Positions 42,819 through 52,353 of a stretch of 64,000 nt of DNA are shown here, in pieces. The stretch lies in the NCBI RefSeq assembly GCF_900110165.1, contig NZ_FOCQ01000001.1:124001-188000 (forward strand), read 5' to 3'. This stretch comes from Lihuaxuella thermophila. Its GTDB lineage: Bacteria > Bacillota > Bacilli > Thermoactinomycetales > Thermoactinomycetaceae. Within the stretch, counting starts at the first letter, position 1. Each line of letters begins with the position of its first letter. A program made the translations under genes and the position numbers. The notes below the pieces were generated by a model, which had not been told where the DNA came from, searched no databases, and saw only the letters and a program-made list of their open reading frames with translations.

Positions 42819-43621
42819 AATGGATTTACCGTTTCCTCTCGATCTGTTTGGCCTTGATCTTCCTTGTTCCGGTCATCTGGATGCTGGCCGTATCCGTCAA
42901 GGTGGAAGGCTTTAAGCTGGACAGCGTGTTCGACTGGTTTTTGCCCCCTTATTCGCTGGACAGTTACAAGAAGGTGTTGGCCCAAACACCGTTGTTGACT
43001 TGGACGGGAAACAGCTTCATCGTCGCGACCGCGACAACGGCGCTGGTGGTGCTGCTCAGCTCGATGGCTGCGTTTGCGCTGTCGGTCCTCCGGTTTCGGT
43101 TCAAACGGCTCGTGTATATGATTGTTTTAGCCGGCTTGATGGTTCCCGGCGAAGCGACCATCATCCCATTGTATCAGGTGGTGAAGGACCTGCACTTGCT
43201 TGACAGTTATTCCGGATTGATTCTTCCGGCGATCGCCTCACCCTTCGCCGTCGTCGTGTTGAAAAGTTTTTATGACGCCCTGCCCGGAGAACTGTTGGAA
43301 AGCGCCGAGTTGGACGGGGCGGGTTTGTGGACGATCTACAGCCGGATCGTCTTGCCGCTGACCAAACCGGCGATGTCGTCCATTGCCATCCTGACGTTTA
43401 TCGGTTCGTGGAATAGTTTCTTATGGCCTTATCTTTGCGTATCTTCATCCGAATTGTTCACGTTGCCGATCGGAGTACCCACCCTGATGAGCGGGTATAC
43501 ACGGGATTATGTCATTCCCATGACGGTCAACTCGCTCTCATCCATTCCGATTATCCTGCTGTTCCTCATCTTTGAAAAACAAATCGTCAAAGGAGTAAGC
43601 TTAACCGGATTAAAAGGATGA
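42815..43621 (+). CDS. ABC sugar permease (MalG-type)
   Basis: Permease of 268 aa, starting at the ATG at 42815 after AAGGGGG; six TM. The EAA loop is ESAELDGAGLWTIYSRIVL. Again no ATPase gene follows; the next gene is a GH2 glycoside hydrolase 25 bp downstream. Confidence 0.92.
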   Translation: MKWIYRFLSICLALIFLVPVIWMLAVSVKVEGFKLDSVFDWFLPPYSLDSYKKVLAQTPLLTWTGNSFIVATATTALVVLLSSMAAFALSVLRFRFKRLVYMIVLAGLMVPGEATIIPLYQVVKDLHLLDSYSGLILPAIASPFAVVVLKSFYDALPGELLESAELDGAGLWTIYSRIVLPLTKPAMSSIAILTFIGSWNSFLWPYLCVSSSELFTLPIGVPTLMSGYTRDYVIPMTVNSLSSIPIILLFLIFEKQIVKGVSLTGLKG

Positions 43622-43646
43622 ACCGGACAAAGAGGGGAGAAATCAG

Positions 43647-45395
43647 ATGCGAAAAGAATACCCGAGACCGCAATTTGTAAGAGACCCTTGGTTGAACCTG
43701 AACGGTGAATGGGAATTCGCCTTTGATGACGGGAAAATCGGATTGCGGGACAAATGGTACAGACAATATGATTTCCCATTGAAAATCCAAGTTCCGTTTT
43801 GTTATCAAAGCAAATTGAGCGGAATCGGCGACCCCGGCTTTCACGATGTCGTTTGGTACCGCCGGACCTTCTCCCTGCCCGAATCGTTTCTTGGCAAGCG
43901 AGTGCTCCTCCATTTCGGCGCCGTCGATTACGCGGCAAAAGTCTGGCTGAACGGCCAGTTGGTGAAGGAACATGAAGGAGGTCACACTCCGTTTTCCGTC
44001 GACATCACGGATGAATTGCAAGCGGAGAACATTCTGGTAGTGCGGGCGGAGGATTTCAGCCGCGATGTGACGCTGCCCCGGGGGAAACAGTACTGGAAAG
44101 AGCAATCCGAAGGTATTTTCTACACCCGTACCACCGGCATCTGGCAAACGGTCTGGCTGGAAGCGGTGGCGGAAACGCATTTGGAAAAAGTAAAGTTCAC
44201 GCCGGACATTGATACGGGACAAATTGGGATTAAATGCATACTTAAGGGCTTTGAACAGGGGACACATACGAACTTAAAGATTTGCATCTCCTTTAAGGGT
44301 GAGCCGGTGGCCGAAGACATCATCCAGGTGCGGCATCCGGTGGAAGAGCGGAAGATTACGCTTTCCGACTGGAAAACGTTTGAACACCACCGCATGTGGA
44401 CGCCATCATCGCCCCATCTCTATGACGCAGAACTTACACTTGTTCGCGATGGGGAAGTTGTTGACCGCGTGAAAAGCTATTTCGGCATGCGTAAAATCTC
44501 GATCCATAACGGGAAATTGTGCCTTAACAATACACCTTTCTTTTTGAAGATGGTGCTGGATCAAGGGTATTTCCCGGACGGTCTTTTGACGGCCCCCACA
44601 GACGAAGATTTAAAGCGGGATGTGGAACTGACGAAAGCGATGGGCTTTAACGGCGCGCGCAAACACCAAAAAGTCGAGGACCCGCGCTATTTGTACTGGT
44701 GTGATACCTTGGGACTGCTGGTGTGGGGCGAAATGGCCAACGCTTACCAATATTCAGAGGAATATGTGACCAGGATGACGGGGGAGTGGCTGGAGGTGAT
44801 CGAACGGGATTACAATCATCCGTGTATCATGGCCTGGGTGCCAATCAATGAAAGTTGGGGGGTTCCCCAAATCAAACTGAACGATTGCCAACAGCATCAT
44901 TCTTTGTCCCTGTACCATTTGACCAAGTCTCTCGATCCGACCCGCCTGGTCATCTCCAATGACGGATGGGAGCACACCCGATCCGACTTGCTGACGATCC
45001 ACGATTATGAATGGCGCAGGGAAGTGCTGGACGAGCGCTACCGAAGCGAGGAGAACACCTTGTCGGCGATGCCCGCCAACCGCCCGTTGTATGCATTTGG
45101 GTACCTTCACGAGGGGCAGCCGATCATCGTGTCCGAATTTGGCGGGATCTCTTTTAAAACGGGCGACCGGGAAGGCTGGGGTTACTCAGAGGCCAAAGAT
45201 GAGGATGACTTCGTGAATCGCGTGAAGAACGTCATCCAGCCGCTGCTTGACTCCCCGGTCGTCCAAGGGTATTGTTACACACAATTAACCGATGTGGAGC
45301 AAGAGATCAATGGATTGCTCACCTACGACCGCCAACCGAAAGTGCCGCCCGAACTGATCAGACAGATCAATGAAGGAAACAAATCCAAAGAGTGA
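43647..45395 (+). CDS. Glycoside hydrolase family 2, cytoplasmic
   Basis: GH2 enzyme (582 aa) with the usual three-domain core: sugar-binding domain (about 1-170, WYRRTFSLPE and VDYAAKVWLNGQLV), immunoglobulin-like domain, and TIM barrel from about 280. The acid/base is Glu402 (PINESWG) and the nucleophile Glu497 (VSEFGGIS). No signal peptide, so it cleaves imported oligosaccharides. It is shorter than LacZ and lacks the C-terminal domains. The specificity (galactoside, glucuronide or arabinoside) cannot be fixed from sequence; the context suggests a hemicellulose side chain. Confidence 0.9.
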   Translation: MRKEYPRPQFVRDPWLNLNGEWEFAFDDGKIGLRDKWYRQYDFPLKIQVPFCYQSKLSGIGDPGFHDVVWYRRTFSLPESFLGKRVLLHFGAVDYAAKVWLNGQLVKEHEGGHTPFSVDITDELQAENILVVRAEDFSRDVTLPRGKQYWKEQSEGIFYTRTTGIWQTVWLEAVAETHLEKVKFTPDIDTGQIGIKCILKGFEQGTHTNLKICISFKGEPVAEDIIQVRHPVEERKITLSDWKTFEHHRMWTPSSPHLYDAELTLVRDGEVVDRVKSYFGMRKISIHNGKLCLNNTPFFLKMVLDQGYFPDGLLTAPTDEDLKRDVELTKAMGFNGARKHQKVEDPRYLYWCDTLGLLVWGEMANAYQYSEEYVTRMTGEWLEVIERDYNHPCIMAWVPINESWGVPQIKLNDCQQHHSLSLYHLTKSLDPTRLVISNDGWEHTRSDLLTIHDYEWRREVLDERYRSEENTLSAMPANRPLYAFGYLHEGQPIIVSEFGGISFKTGDREGWGYSEAKDEDDFVNRVKNVIQPLLDSPVVQGYCYTQLTDVEQEINGLLTYDRQPKVPPELIRQINEGNKSKE

Positions 45396-45401
45396 CAGGC
45401 C

Positions 45402-45437
45402 ATAACGCCGTGGGACCGCGCCGTTCTGCGGCGTTAT
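45402..45437 (+). terminator. Hairpin after the GH2 gene
   Basis: ATAACGCCG pairs perfectly with CGGCGTTAT. Only CCTT follows, so termination may be partial and GH43 may be transcribed by read-through. No clear promoter was found between here and 45551. Confidence 0.55.
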
Positions 45438-45550
45438 CCTTCCCCGTAAAACGCCCAAGCAGGGTAAACAAAACATCCCATTGAAGGGACCTTGCAGAAT
45501 AAGGAAGATCGGCCGTGTATGGATCGGATTGCCGAACAAGGGGGATTTGT

Positions 45551-47617
45551 ATGAACAAGTCGGTTGTGAAGAAACTGTTTTACGCATTGTTGACGTTGGC
45601 GTTGGCTCTTTCCTTTACATTTCCCCAAGGAGTTGCTCAAGGGCAGATGTCTAAAGTGAATAACTTTTATAACGTGTTGATGCAAGAGGGTGCCGATCCC
45701 TGGATGATCAAACATTCGGATGGTTGGTACTACTTTACAAAGACGACCGGCGGCAATGTGACCCTCTGGAGATCCAGGACCATCACCGGGGTGGATGCGG
45801 GAGACGCCAAAGTGGTCTGGACTCCGCCCGCCAACACTTCCTATAGCCGGAATATTTGGGCGCCAGAGCTTCATTATTTGGATAACAAATGGTACATCTA
45901 CTTTGCGGCGGATGATGGCCACAATGAGAATCACCGGATGTATGTACTTGAGAATGAGAGCGCGGATCCTTTCTCGGGAACATGGACCTTCAAAGGAAAG
46001 ATTTCCGATCCGACTGACCGCTGGGCCATTGACGGAACGGTTTTCGAAGTGAGGGGAACGAAATATTTCATCTGGTCCGGCTGGGAGGGCACAACAAATG
46101 TCAAACAAAATCTTTATATTGCCAAAATGGCCAATCCCTGGACGATTGGTTCGGAGAGGGTGCTGATTTCAACCCCCTCTTACCATTGGGAGACCAATAC
46201 CAATCCCCAGGTAAACGAAGGTCCGGAAGTGATCATTAAGGGGGATACGATCAATCTGGTTTATTCGGCAAGCGGAAGCTGGACAGATACTTACTGTCTG
46301 GGGCTGATTACAGCTTCTGTTTCCAGTAACTTGCTGGATCCGTCCTCCTGGACGAAGAAGAATACTCCGATCTTCCAAAGTGGAAACGGACTCTACGGAC
46401 CAGGCCATAACAGTTTTGTGAAATCCCCCGACGGCAGTGAAGACTGGATGATTTATCACACTGCCCGATATAAGGGAGCCGGATGGAACCGCAATATTCG
46501 GGCACAAAAATTTACCTGGAATCCTGATAACACGCCGAACTTGGGAACGCCGGCAAACCCGAATGTTCCAATCCAGCTGCCATCCGGGGAACCGTCCCGG
46601 GTTCGGTATGAAGCTGAAGATGCGGTGCTGGGCAACGGTCCAAGAGTCGTTGATGAGGTGACCGCTTCCGGAGGCAAGAAAGTAGGGTATAAAGATAACC
46701 CCGACAGTTATATCGAGTTTACCGTGAGTGTTGAGAGAGCCGGCTACTATATCCTGGCTGCCCGCACGGGAACCGGTCTAGGTGAATGGGCGCTGGATTC
46801 CCTGCAGGTGAATGGGGAGAGCGGAACCAATGTTTACGTGATAAATTCCGGTTGGAACCATTGGGGTATGGCAACCGCCAATGTGTATCTGGAAGCAGGG
46901 GCAAACAAAGTTCGGTTTACGAAAAAAGTGGGCTATGCAGAGGTTGATTGTCTGGATGTGTTCCCCGGTACCAAACCGACACGCTTTCCAACTGACAGCG
47001 AGCTTTCAGAAGGAAGTAAAGCGGGTCCCATGACAGACAATTTCAATGACCCGGTTCTCGGCAAGCATTGGATCGTGGGACCTGGTGAAGGGCAGGAGAA
47101 TCCCGACTTCTGGTCATTGACGGAGAACAAAGGGTATTTGACCCTCACCACCCAGGATGCTGATGTTTATCAAGGGCGCAATCAACCGTTGAGTTATTTC
47201 CTGCGCCAGGCTCCCAAGGGAGACTACGAGTTTACTGCCAAGCTGAATTTCTCTCCCGGAAGAGGCTTTGAGCAGGCTGGACTTACCGTCTGGAACGGAC
47301 CGGATAACTTTCTGAAGCTTGCTTTTGTATATACGGACCGGAAAGTATTTGAAACGGCCATGGAATCGGAAGGCCGCTATTTCTCGGCTCAAACTGCAAA
47401 TGAAATCGGGGATGATGTGTATCTGAAGATAAGAAAGACAGGAACCACCTATACCTTCTTCGCGAGCGGGAACGGACAAGAATGGAATTCCGTCGGTATA
47501 CCGTTTGACGCATCCTATGGAAAAGAACAAATCGGGTTGTTTGCGATCTCTCCGGTAAGTGGAAGAAATATACCAGCCAAGTTTGATTTCTTTAAAATTG
47601 AGAAGGAACCACAGTAG
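45551..47617 (+). CDS. Secreted GH43 glycoside hydrolase with CBM-like module
   Basis: Extracellular GH43 enzyme (688 aa), starting at the ATG at 45551 after AAGGGGG. It has a Sec signal peptide (about 1-30, no lipobox). The five-blade propeller (about 35-355) shows Asp49 (EGADPWMI), Asp161 (AIDGTVF) and Glu223 (VNEGPEV), the three GH43 catalytic residues. A CBM6/35-like module follows (about 365-490, YEAEDAVLGNG) and a C-terminal beta-sandwich (about 505-685, DUF1349-like, FNDPVLGKHW). It likely releases arabinofuranosyl or xylosyl units from hemicellulose outside the cell for the importer upstream. Confidence 0.9.
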   Translation: MNKSVVKKLFYALLTLALALSFTFPQGVAQGQMSKVNNFYNVLMQEGADPWMIKHSDGWYYFTKTTGGNVTLWRSRTITGVDAGDAKVVWTPPANTSYSRNIWAPELHYLDNKWYIYFAADDGHNENHRMYVLENESADPFSGTWTFKGKISDPTDRWAIDGTVFEVRGTKYFIWSGWEGTTNVKQNLYIAKMANPWTIGSERVLISTPSYHWETNTNPQVNEGPEVIIKGDTINLVYSASGSWTDTYCLGLITASVSSNLLDPSSWTKKNTPIFQSGNGLYGPGHNSFVKSPDGSEDWMIYHTARYKGAGWNRNIRAQKFTWNPDNTPNLGTPANPNVPIQLPSGEPSRVRYEAEDAVLGNGPRVVDEVTASGGKKVGYKDNPDSYIEFTVSVERAGYYILAARTGTGLGEWALDSLQVNGESGTNVYVINSGWNHWGMATANVYLEAGANKVRFTKKVGYAEVDCLDVFPGTKPTRFPTDSELSEGSKAGPMTDNFNDPVLGKHWIVGPGEGQENPDFWSLTENKGYLTLTTQDADVYQGRNQPLSYFLRQAPKGDYEFTAKLNFSPGRGFEQAGLTVWNGPDNFLKLAFVYTDRKVFETAMESEGRYFSAQTANEIGDDVYLKIRKTGTTYTFFASGNGQEWNSVGIPFDASYGKEQIGLFAISPVSGRNIPAKFDFFKIEKEPQ

Positions 47618-47643
47618 TGGAGGATAATCATTCGCGATTGATG

Positions 47644-47672
47644 AAGGGGTGTGCCAACACCTCTTATTTTAT
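47644..47672 (+). terminator. Terminator after GH43
   Basis: AGGGGTG pairs with CACCTCT (one G-U), then TATTTTATT follows. Confidence 0.65.
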
Positions 47673-47743
47673 TGAGTGGCTATCTTTTGATCCAAAAGGC
47701 CTTCAAACGCAATGAGGAGTCTCTAAGGATTATCCTATTTTTT

Positions 47744-48115
47744 CTATTTCCGCCAAAAAGTTGGACAATCTGCCTTATCCAAAATATTAAACTCGATCAT
47801 TTTCTCAAGTAATGAGAAATCAACCGGACGATCCCACGGGATACGTACCAAATTCTTGGTGTGATCATAGCCGGCCTGCACAATTTCCTCAGAAAAATGA
47901 TGAATCGCTGCCGTTTCAGGGGCAACAGCCAAATGATGTTTGGCTACGCTAAAGCCAATAATAAATGTGCCGTGATCGGTAAACATAGGCTGATTCCACG
48001 CAATTTTCGGCTTTAAATATGGGAATTTCTTCGTTACCCAGGTCAAAACTTCTTCCGTTCGGGCCCGATGCTGCGGGTTATCAATACGCGCTAAATATTC
48101 CGCAAAAACTTCCAT
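47744..48115 (-). CDS. DUF1801 family protein, YdhG/Fra-like
   Basis: Small cytoplasmic protein (123 aa) of the DUF1801 (YdhG) family. Its beginning [20 protein letters not shown] and [21 protein letters not shown] match the Bacillus YdhG (Fra) type, described as a frataxin-like iron chaperone. The ATG follows AGGAGG, with TATAAT at 48138-48143 as a likely -10. It is isolated and runs against the sugar genes on both sides. Confidence 0.8.
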   Translation of the reverse strand: MEVFAEYLARIDNPQHRARTEEVLTWVTKKFPYLKPKIAWNQPMFTDHGTFIIGFSVAKHHLAVAPETAAIHHFSEEIVQAGYDHTKNLVRIPWDRPVDFSLLEKMIEFNILDKADCPTFWRK

Positions 48116-48315
48116 GTTGTTCCCTCCTAAAATAAAAATTATATCGTTCAGAAGTTCCTCAAACCCGTTCGTCGTTAAAACTCCTCACAGAACCGCTTGT
48201 TTTCAACTATTATTTTAGTCAAGATGGCTTCAAATGTAAAAAAGAGGAACGTCTTTACATCTTTACTGTCGAACGCAGTACCCGCTTCCGGAGTTACACA
48301 CCCCTGGAAATGTCC

Positions 48316-48350
48316 AAAAAGTAGGTCTTGGATGATAGACCAACTTTTTT
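48316..48350 (+). terminator. Orphan terminator-like hairpin upstream of xylA
   Basis: AAAGTAGGTC pairs with GACCAACTTT (one mismatch), followed by TTT. It lies in a 450-bp stretch without a gene, between the YdhG-like gene and the xylA promoter. No gene that it would end is seen, and it may mark a lost gene or shield the xyl promoter. Confidence 0.45.
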
Positions 48351-48418
48351 ATAGAGATAGAGGTATCAGGGAATGGAACCATCATTGAGACAAGCGATTG
48401 GTGCTTTGATTTATTTTA

Positions 48419-48448
48419 TTGACAGCGCTTTCTTTTACTCTTTATACT
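48419..48448 (+). promoter_or_regulatory. xylA promoter with overlapping cre-like site
   Basis: TTGACA (48419-48424, consensus), an 18-bp spacer, then TATACT (48443-48448). TGACAGCGCTTTCT (48420-48433) resembles a cre site with two mismatches, overlapping the -35 box. Confidence 0.75.
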
Positions 48449-48470
48449 TAGTTTATAGGATAAACAAACT
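48448..48470. promoter_or_regulatory. XylR-like operator at the xylA promoter
   Basis: TTAGTTTATAGG followed by ATAAACAAACT: GTTTAT and ATAAAC form a perfect inverted repeat around AGG, with outer AGTTT/AAACT. It resembles the Bacillus XylR operator (TTAGTTTGTT...AACAAACTAA) and lies directly after the -10 box. No ROK-family xylR gene is in the window. Confidence 0.65.
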
Positions 48471-48567
48471 GAAATAGGATAATCTTTATAGTCTTCCGTT
48501 GCTTCAGACAGAAGTGTTTGATGGCACATCCGATTCATCTCTGAGAAAAACGGGAGGGATCCTCAAC

Positions 48568-49881
48568 ATGTCTTATTTTTCCGGGGTTACAAAAATCGCT
48601 TTTGAAGGAAAGAGATCAAAAAATCCGTTGGCCTTCAAATATTATCATCCTGAGGAGAAGGTCGGGGATAAGACGATGAAGGAGTGGTTGCGTTTTTCAG
48701 TCGCTTATTGGCACACATTCACAATGGAAGGAACCGATCCGTTCGGCCATCCGACGATGGTTCGGAAGTGGAATGGTTACCGCGGAATGGATCTGGCCAA
48801 AGCGCGGCTGGAAGCAGCATTTGAGTTTTTTGAGAAGTTGGGCGTCCCGTTTTTCACCTTTCACGATGTCGACATTGCACCGGAAGGCGACCATTTGCGT
48901 GAAACATACAAATATTTGGATGAAATCGTCAGTCTCATGAAGTCTTATATGCAAGACACAGGGGTTGAATTGCTGTGGAATACGGCAAACATGTTCAGCC
49001 ATCCCCGGTTTATGCATGGAGCCGCCACTTCCAGTGATGCCAATGTTTTCGCTTATGCAGCCGCCAAAGTGAAAAAGCAATTGGACATCGCCAAAGAATT
49101 GAATGCGAAGAACTACGTGTTCTGGGGAGGCCGGGAAGGTTATGAGACGCTCCTGAACACGGATATGGAGCTTGAACTCGACAACCTGGCGCGGTTTTAT
49201 CACATGGCGGTCGATTATGCGAAGGAAATTGGTTTTACGGGTCAGTTCCTGATTGAACCCAAACCGAAAGAACCGACGAAACACCAATATGACTATGATG
49301 TTGCCGCTGCTTATGCTTTCCTGCAGAAATACGATCTGCTCGATCACTTCAAAATGAATATCGAAGCGAACCATGCCACCCTTGCCGGTCATACGTTTGA
49401 ACATGAATTGCGCTATGCGCGGATCAACGGATTGTTGGGATCGGTGGATGCCAACCAGGGGGATTTGTTGCTGGGCTGGGATACCGACGAATTCCCTGTG
49501 AATGTGTATACGACCACCCTGGCGATGTATGAAATTTTGAAAAACGGGGGATTGGGCTCCGGGGGACTCAATTTTGACGCCAAAGTGCGCCGCACCTCGA
49601 TTGAACCGATCGATCTCTTTTACGGTCATATCGCCGGAATGGACAGTTTTGCGTTTGGTTTGAAAGTGGCACATCGCCTGATTGAGGACCGGGTGTTTGA
49701 TTCATTCATTGAACAAAAGTATCAAAGTTACACCAGCGGCATCGGACTTGAAATCGTGAACGGACAAGCCGACTTTCACAAACTTGAGCAACATGCCTTC
49801 CAAACGGAAATCCGGTATGTATCCGGTCGGCAGGAAATGCTGCGTTCCGTTTTAAACCAGTATATTCTGGAGGCGGAATAA
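48568..49881 (+). CDS. xylA: Xylose isomerase
   Basis: Converts D-xylose to D-xylulose in the cytoplasm (437 aa), starting at the ATG at 48568 after GGGAGGG. The catalytic FHDVD (His99, Asp102) and WGGREGYE are present, with [15 protein letters not shown] carrying a metal-binding Glu and [17 protein letters not shown] carrying metal-binding Asp. It is the class II length with the N-terminal insert. Probably co-transcribed with xylB. Confidence 0.97.
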   Translation: MSYFSGVTKIAFEGKRSKNPLAFKYYHPEEKVGDKTMKEWLRFSVAYWHTFTMEGTDPFGHPTMVRKWNGYRGMDLAKARLEAAFEFFEKLGVPFFTFHDVDIAPEGDHLRETYKYLDEIVSLMKSYMQDTGVELLWNTANMFSHPRFMHGAATSSDANVFAYAAAKVKKQLDIAKELNAKNYVFWGGREGYETLLNTDMELELDNLARFYHMAVDYAKEIGFTGQFLIEPKPKEPTKHQYDYDVAAAYAFLQKYDLLDHFKMNIEANHATLAGHTFEHELRYARINGLLGSVDANQGDLLLGWDTDEFPVNVYTTTLAMYEILKNGGLGSGGLNFDAKVRRTSIEPIDLFYGHIAGMDSFAFGLKVAHRLIEDRVFDSFIEQKYQSYTSGIGLEIVNGQADFHKLEQHAFQTEIRYVSGRQEMLRSVLNQYILEAE

Positions 49882-49998
49882 AACGGTTGTTTTCGCCGGA
49901 CACGAGGGTTCCTGACGTTTCGTTGCATGGCCGGGCAGGGGGCTGTCTCTGTGAGAAAAAGCGGATTCAAACGAAGTGAGGCGGGAAGGATGGATCCC

Positions 49999-51498
49999 AT
50001 GGAATATGTCATCGGGGTTGATCTCGGAACCAGCGCGGTCAAGGTTTTGCTGGTGGACCGAAACGGCCGGGTGAAAGCCGACTGCTCGGAGTCTTATCCG
50101 CTGTACCATGATCGATCCGGGTACAGTGAACAGAATCCGGAGGATTGGGTCGGGAAAACGCTGGCAGCATTAAAAAAGCTGATCCAGAAGTCCGGAGTGA
50201 GGCCCGATGCCGTCAAGGGACTCAGTTTTTCCGGGCAAATGCACGGGTTGGTCTTATTGGATGAACAGGCCCGCCCGCTCAGAAGGGCGATTTTGTGGAA
50301 CGACACGAGAACGAGTGAAGAATGTCGTGAAATTGAAGCGGTGATCGGGAAAGATTCGCTGCTTGCCATCTGCAAGAACCGTGCGTTGGAAGGATTCACT
50401 CTGCCCAAATTATTATGGGTAAAAAAGCATGAACCGGATCTGTACAAGCGGGCCAGAGTTTTCTTGCTTCCCAAAGATTATGTCCGTTTCCGCCTGACAG
50501 GCCAGATCGCGATGGATTATTCGGATGCGGCCGGCACTTTGCTGCTCGACATCGCCAAAAAAGTGTGGAGTAGCGACTTGTTGGAAAAACTGGGGCTTGA
50601 TTCGCACATATGTCCCCCATTGGTTGAATCAGAGGCGTTTGTCGGCACGATCCGCCCTGAGGTTGCAGAAGAAACGGGACTTTCAACCACAACGAAAGTG
50701 TTTGCCGGCGGGGCGGATAACGCTTGCGGAGCGGTTGGGGCCGGAGTTTTGTCGGAGGGGAAAACGATGTGCAGCATCGGCACATCGGGAGTCGTTCTTT
50801 CCTATGAAAGTACCGGGGAGAGGGTTTTTTCGGGCGAAGTTCATTATTTTAATCATGCCAAACCGGGCGCTTATTATCTCATGGGAGTTACATTAGCCGC
50901 CGGGTATAGCCTGGACTGGTTCAGAAGCACCTTCGACGGGGATATTTCGTTTGGCGAGTTGGTCAAGCAGGCGGTCGGGGTTCCGGTTGGGGCAAGAGGT
51001 TTGCTGTTTACCCCTTATCTGGTCGGAGAGCGCACGCCGCACGCGGACGGGGACATCAGGGGTTCTTTTATCGGAATCGACGCTTCCCACACAAAATGGG
51101 AGTTTGCCCGTGCCGTGATCGAGGGCATTACCTTTTCATTGCATGAATCGATCGAAATCCTGAAGCAAAGCGGCAAGTCGGTGGAGTCCGTCGTATCCAT
51201 CGGCGGCGGCGCCAAAAGCGGCGAATGGCTGCAAATCCAGGCAGACGTGTTCGATGCCGCGGTTGTGAAGCTGAAAAACGAACAGGGGCCGGGAATGGGT
51301 GCAGCCATGATCGCTGCATGCGGATGCGGTTGGTTCGATTCGCTTGAGGAATGCGCCGCCGCTTTTGTTCAAGTCGGGCAGGTGATCCAACCCCGTCCGG
51401 AAAGCGTTGAACAGTATCGCCAACTCTTTGCCGTTTACCGGGATGTATATGAAAACACCCGCGCGCTCTCGCGGCAACTAAAGGAATTTCGCAAGTAG
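49999..51498 (+). CDS. xylB: Xylulokinase
   Basis: FGGY-family kinase (499 aa from the ATG at 49999; an ATG at 49990 sits too close to GGGAAGG). It phosphorylates D-xylulose to xylulose-5-P for the pentose phosphate pathway. Signatures are GVDLGTSAVKVLLVD, SFSGQMHGLVLLD, WNDTRTSEEC and GGGAKSGEWLQIQADVFD. About 118 bp separate it from xylA with no terminator. Confidence 0.96.
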   Translation: MEYVIGVDLGTSAVKVLLVDRNGRVKADCSESYPLYHDRSGYSEQNPEDWVGKTLAALKKLIQKSGVRPDAVKGLSFSGQMHGLVLLDEQARPLRRAILWNDTRTSEECREIEAVIGKDSLLAICKNRALEGFTLPKLLWVKKHEPDLYKRARVFLLPKDYVRFRLTGQIAMDYSDAAGTLLLDIAKKVWSSDLLEKLGLDSHICPPLVESEAFVGTIRPEVAEETGLSTTTKVFAGGADNACGAVGAGVLSEGKTMCSIGTSGVVLSYESTGERVFSGEVHYFNHAKPGAYYLMGVTLAAGYSLDWFRSTFDGDISFGELVKQAVGVPVGARGLLFTPYLVGERTPHADGDIRGSFIGIDASHTKWEFARAVIEGITFSLHESIEILKQSGKSVESVVSIGGGAKSGEWLQIQADVFDAAVVKLKNEQGPGMGAAMIAACGCGWFDSLEECAAAFVQVGQVIQPRPESVEQYRQLFAVYRDVYENTRALSRQLKEFRK

Positions 51499-51580
51499 CC
51501 CCCCTCAACAACCGGAAACGGCAAGCGGATGAGGAATACCATCCGGGAACGGTCGGGAAGATGATCTTCTACATTTGAAA

Positions 51581-51616
51581 AAAAACTGGAGGATGCAGAT
51601 TTCCTCCAGTTTTTTC
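51581..51616 (+). terminator. Terminator of xylAB
   Basis: AAAAAACTGGAGGA pairs with TCCTCCAGTTTTTT; the U-run is part of the stem end. The region 51617-51876 beyond it has no supportable gene, only a short open frame on the minus strand (about 51570-51795) with protein-like composition and no start signal. Confidence 0.9.
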
Positions 51617-51876
51617 ATCGTGAACTACATCGCCATGGAAACGGCAAGCTTCTCGTTTCATTGAACCGGACCAACGTCGCATTCTCCACGAAGGCACGTT
51701 CCATGCCCAAGATTCGTTAAGTTTTTCGAGTTCTCGCTCGTATGATAGTTTATAGTGTTTCCGCACTCCATATTCACATTTATACAGTTGCTCTAAGCAT
51801 TCTCACTAGAGGGATACCGAGCAACGCTCACTTTCATCTACCTCATTGAAAAGGGGAGAATTCCAGTTCGCAAATC

Positions 51877-52248
51877 TTAAAGTGCGACAACTTCCAATTG
51901 CGTGAGAAAATCGACCGGCTGTTCTTTGTTGCTGCCATCCGCCAAATAGAGAAGAGCGGGCCCGCCTTCCCGAATCGGCTTGTTTTCTTTGGCAAAGCAC
52001 ATCAGAGCCGAATGCGCTTCCTCCATCGTGAGCGTAACGGGCTTTCCCTGCGAGCGATGGCAGATGACGTGGGTGGCTGCCGGGTCCGGTTCGGCGTTGG
52101 TTAAAAAAGGCCCCAGTTCGACGGCCAATCCTTCCGTACCCGGAATGCGGTCACTGAGCGGAAACTTGCGGTCGTCGATAATCCAGATGGAAGGGTCCAA
52201 AGTAATGCGAAATTTCACTTTTCCCGTAACGAGAATAACAGAGTTCAT
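51877..52248 (-). CDS. Conserved hypothetical protein, Bacillales small-protein family
   Basis: 123 aa from the ATG at 52248 after GGTGAT. The N-terminus VILVTGKVKFRITLDPSIWI resembles a small Bacillales protein family, some of whose members are labelled peptidyl-prolyl isomerase without good reason. No known catalytic motif, TM segment or signal peptide is visible. It is divergent from glsA, 105 bp apart, and may share control with it. I cannot assign a function. Confidence 0.65.
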   Translation of the reverse strand: MNSVILVTGKVKFRITLDPSIWIIDDRKFPLSDRIPGTEGLAVELGPFLTNAEPDPAATHVICHRSQGKPVTLTMEEAHSALMCFAKENKPIREGGPALLYLADGSNKEQPVDFLTQLEVVAL

Positions 52249-52353
52249 AAAGATCACCATCATTCATTATAGCGGAAAAGAATGAAGATGGAAAATAAGC
52301 GGACCGAAAAAGGGGATGATAATAAAAAGTTTGTGATTGGAAGGAGCGGGAGG

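Noticed and set aside
48197-48388. 63-codon frame upstream of xylA
   Set aside because: It passes through a terminator-like hairpin, lacks a ribosome binding site and shows no family.
49927-49998. Upstream extension of xylulokinase
   Set aside because: The extra residues do not match the FGGY start; the GGGAAGG site fits the ATG at 49999.
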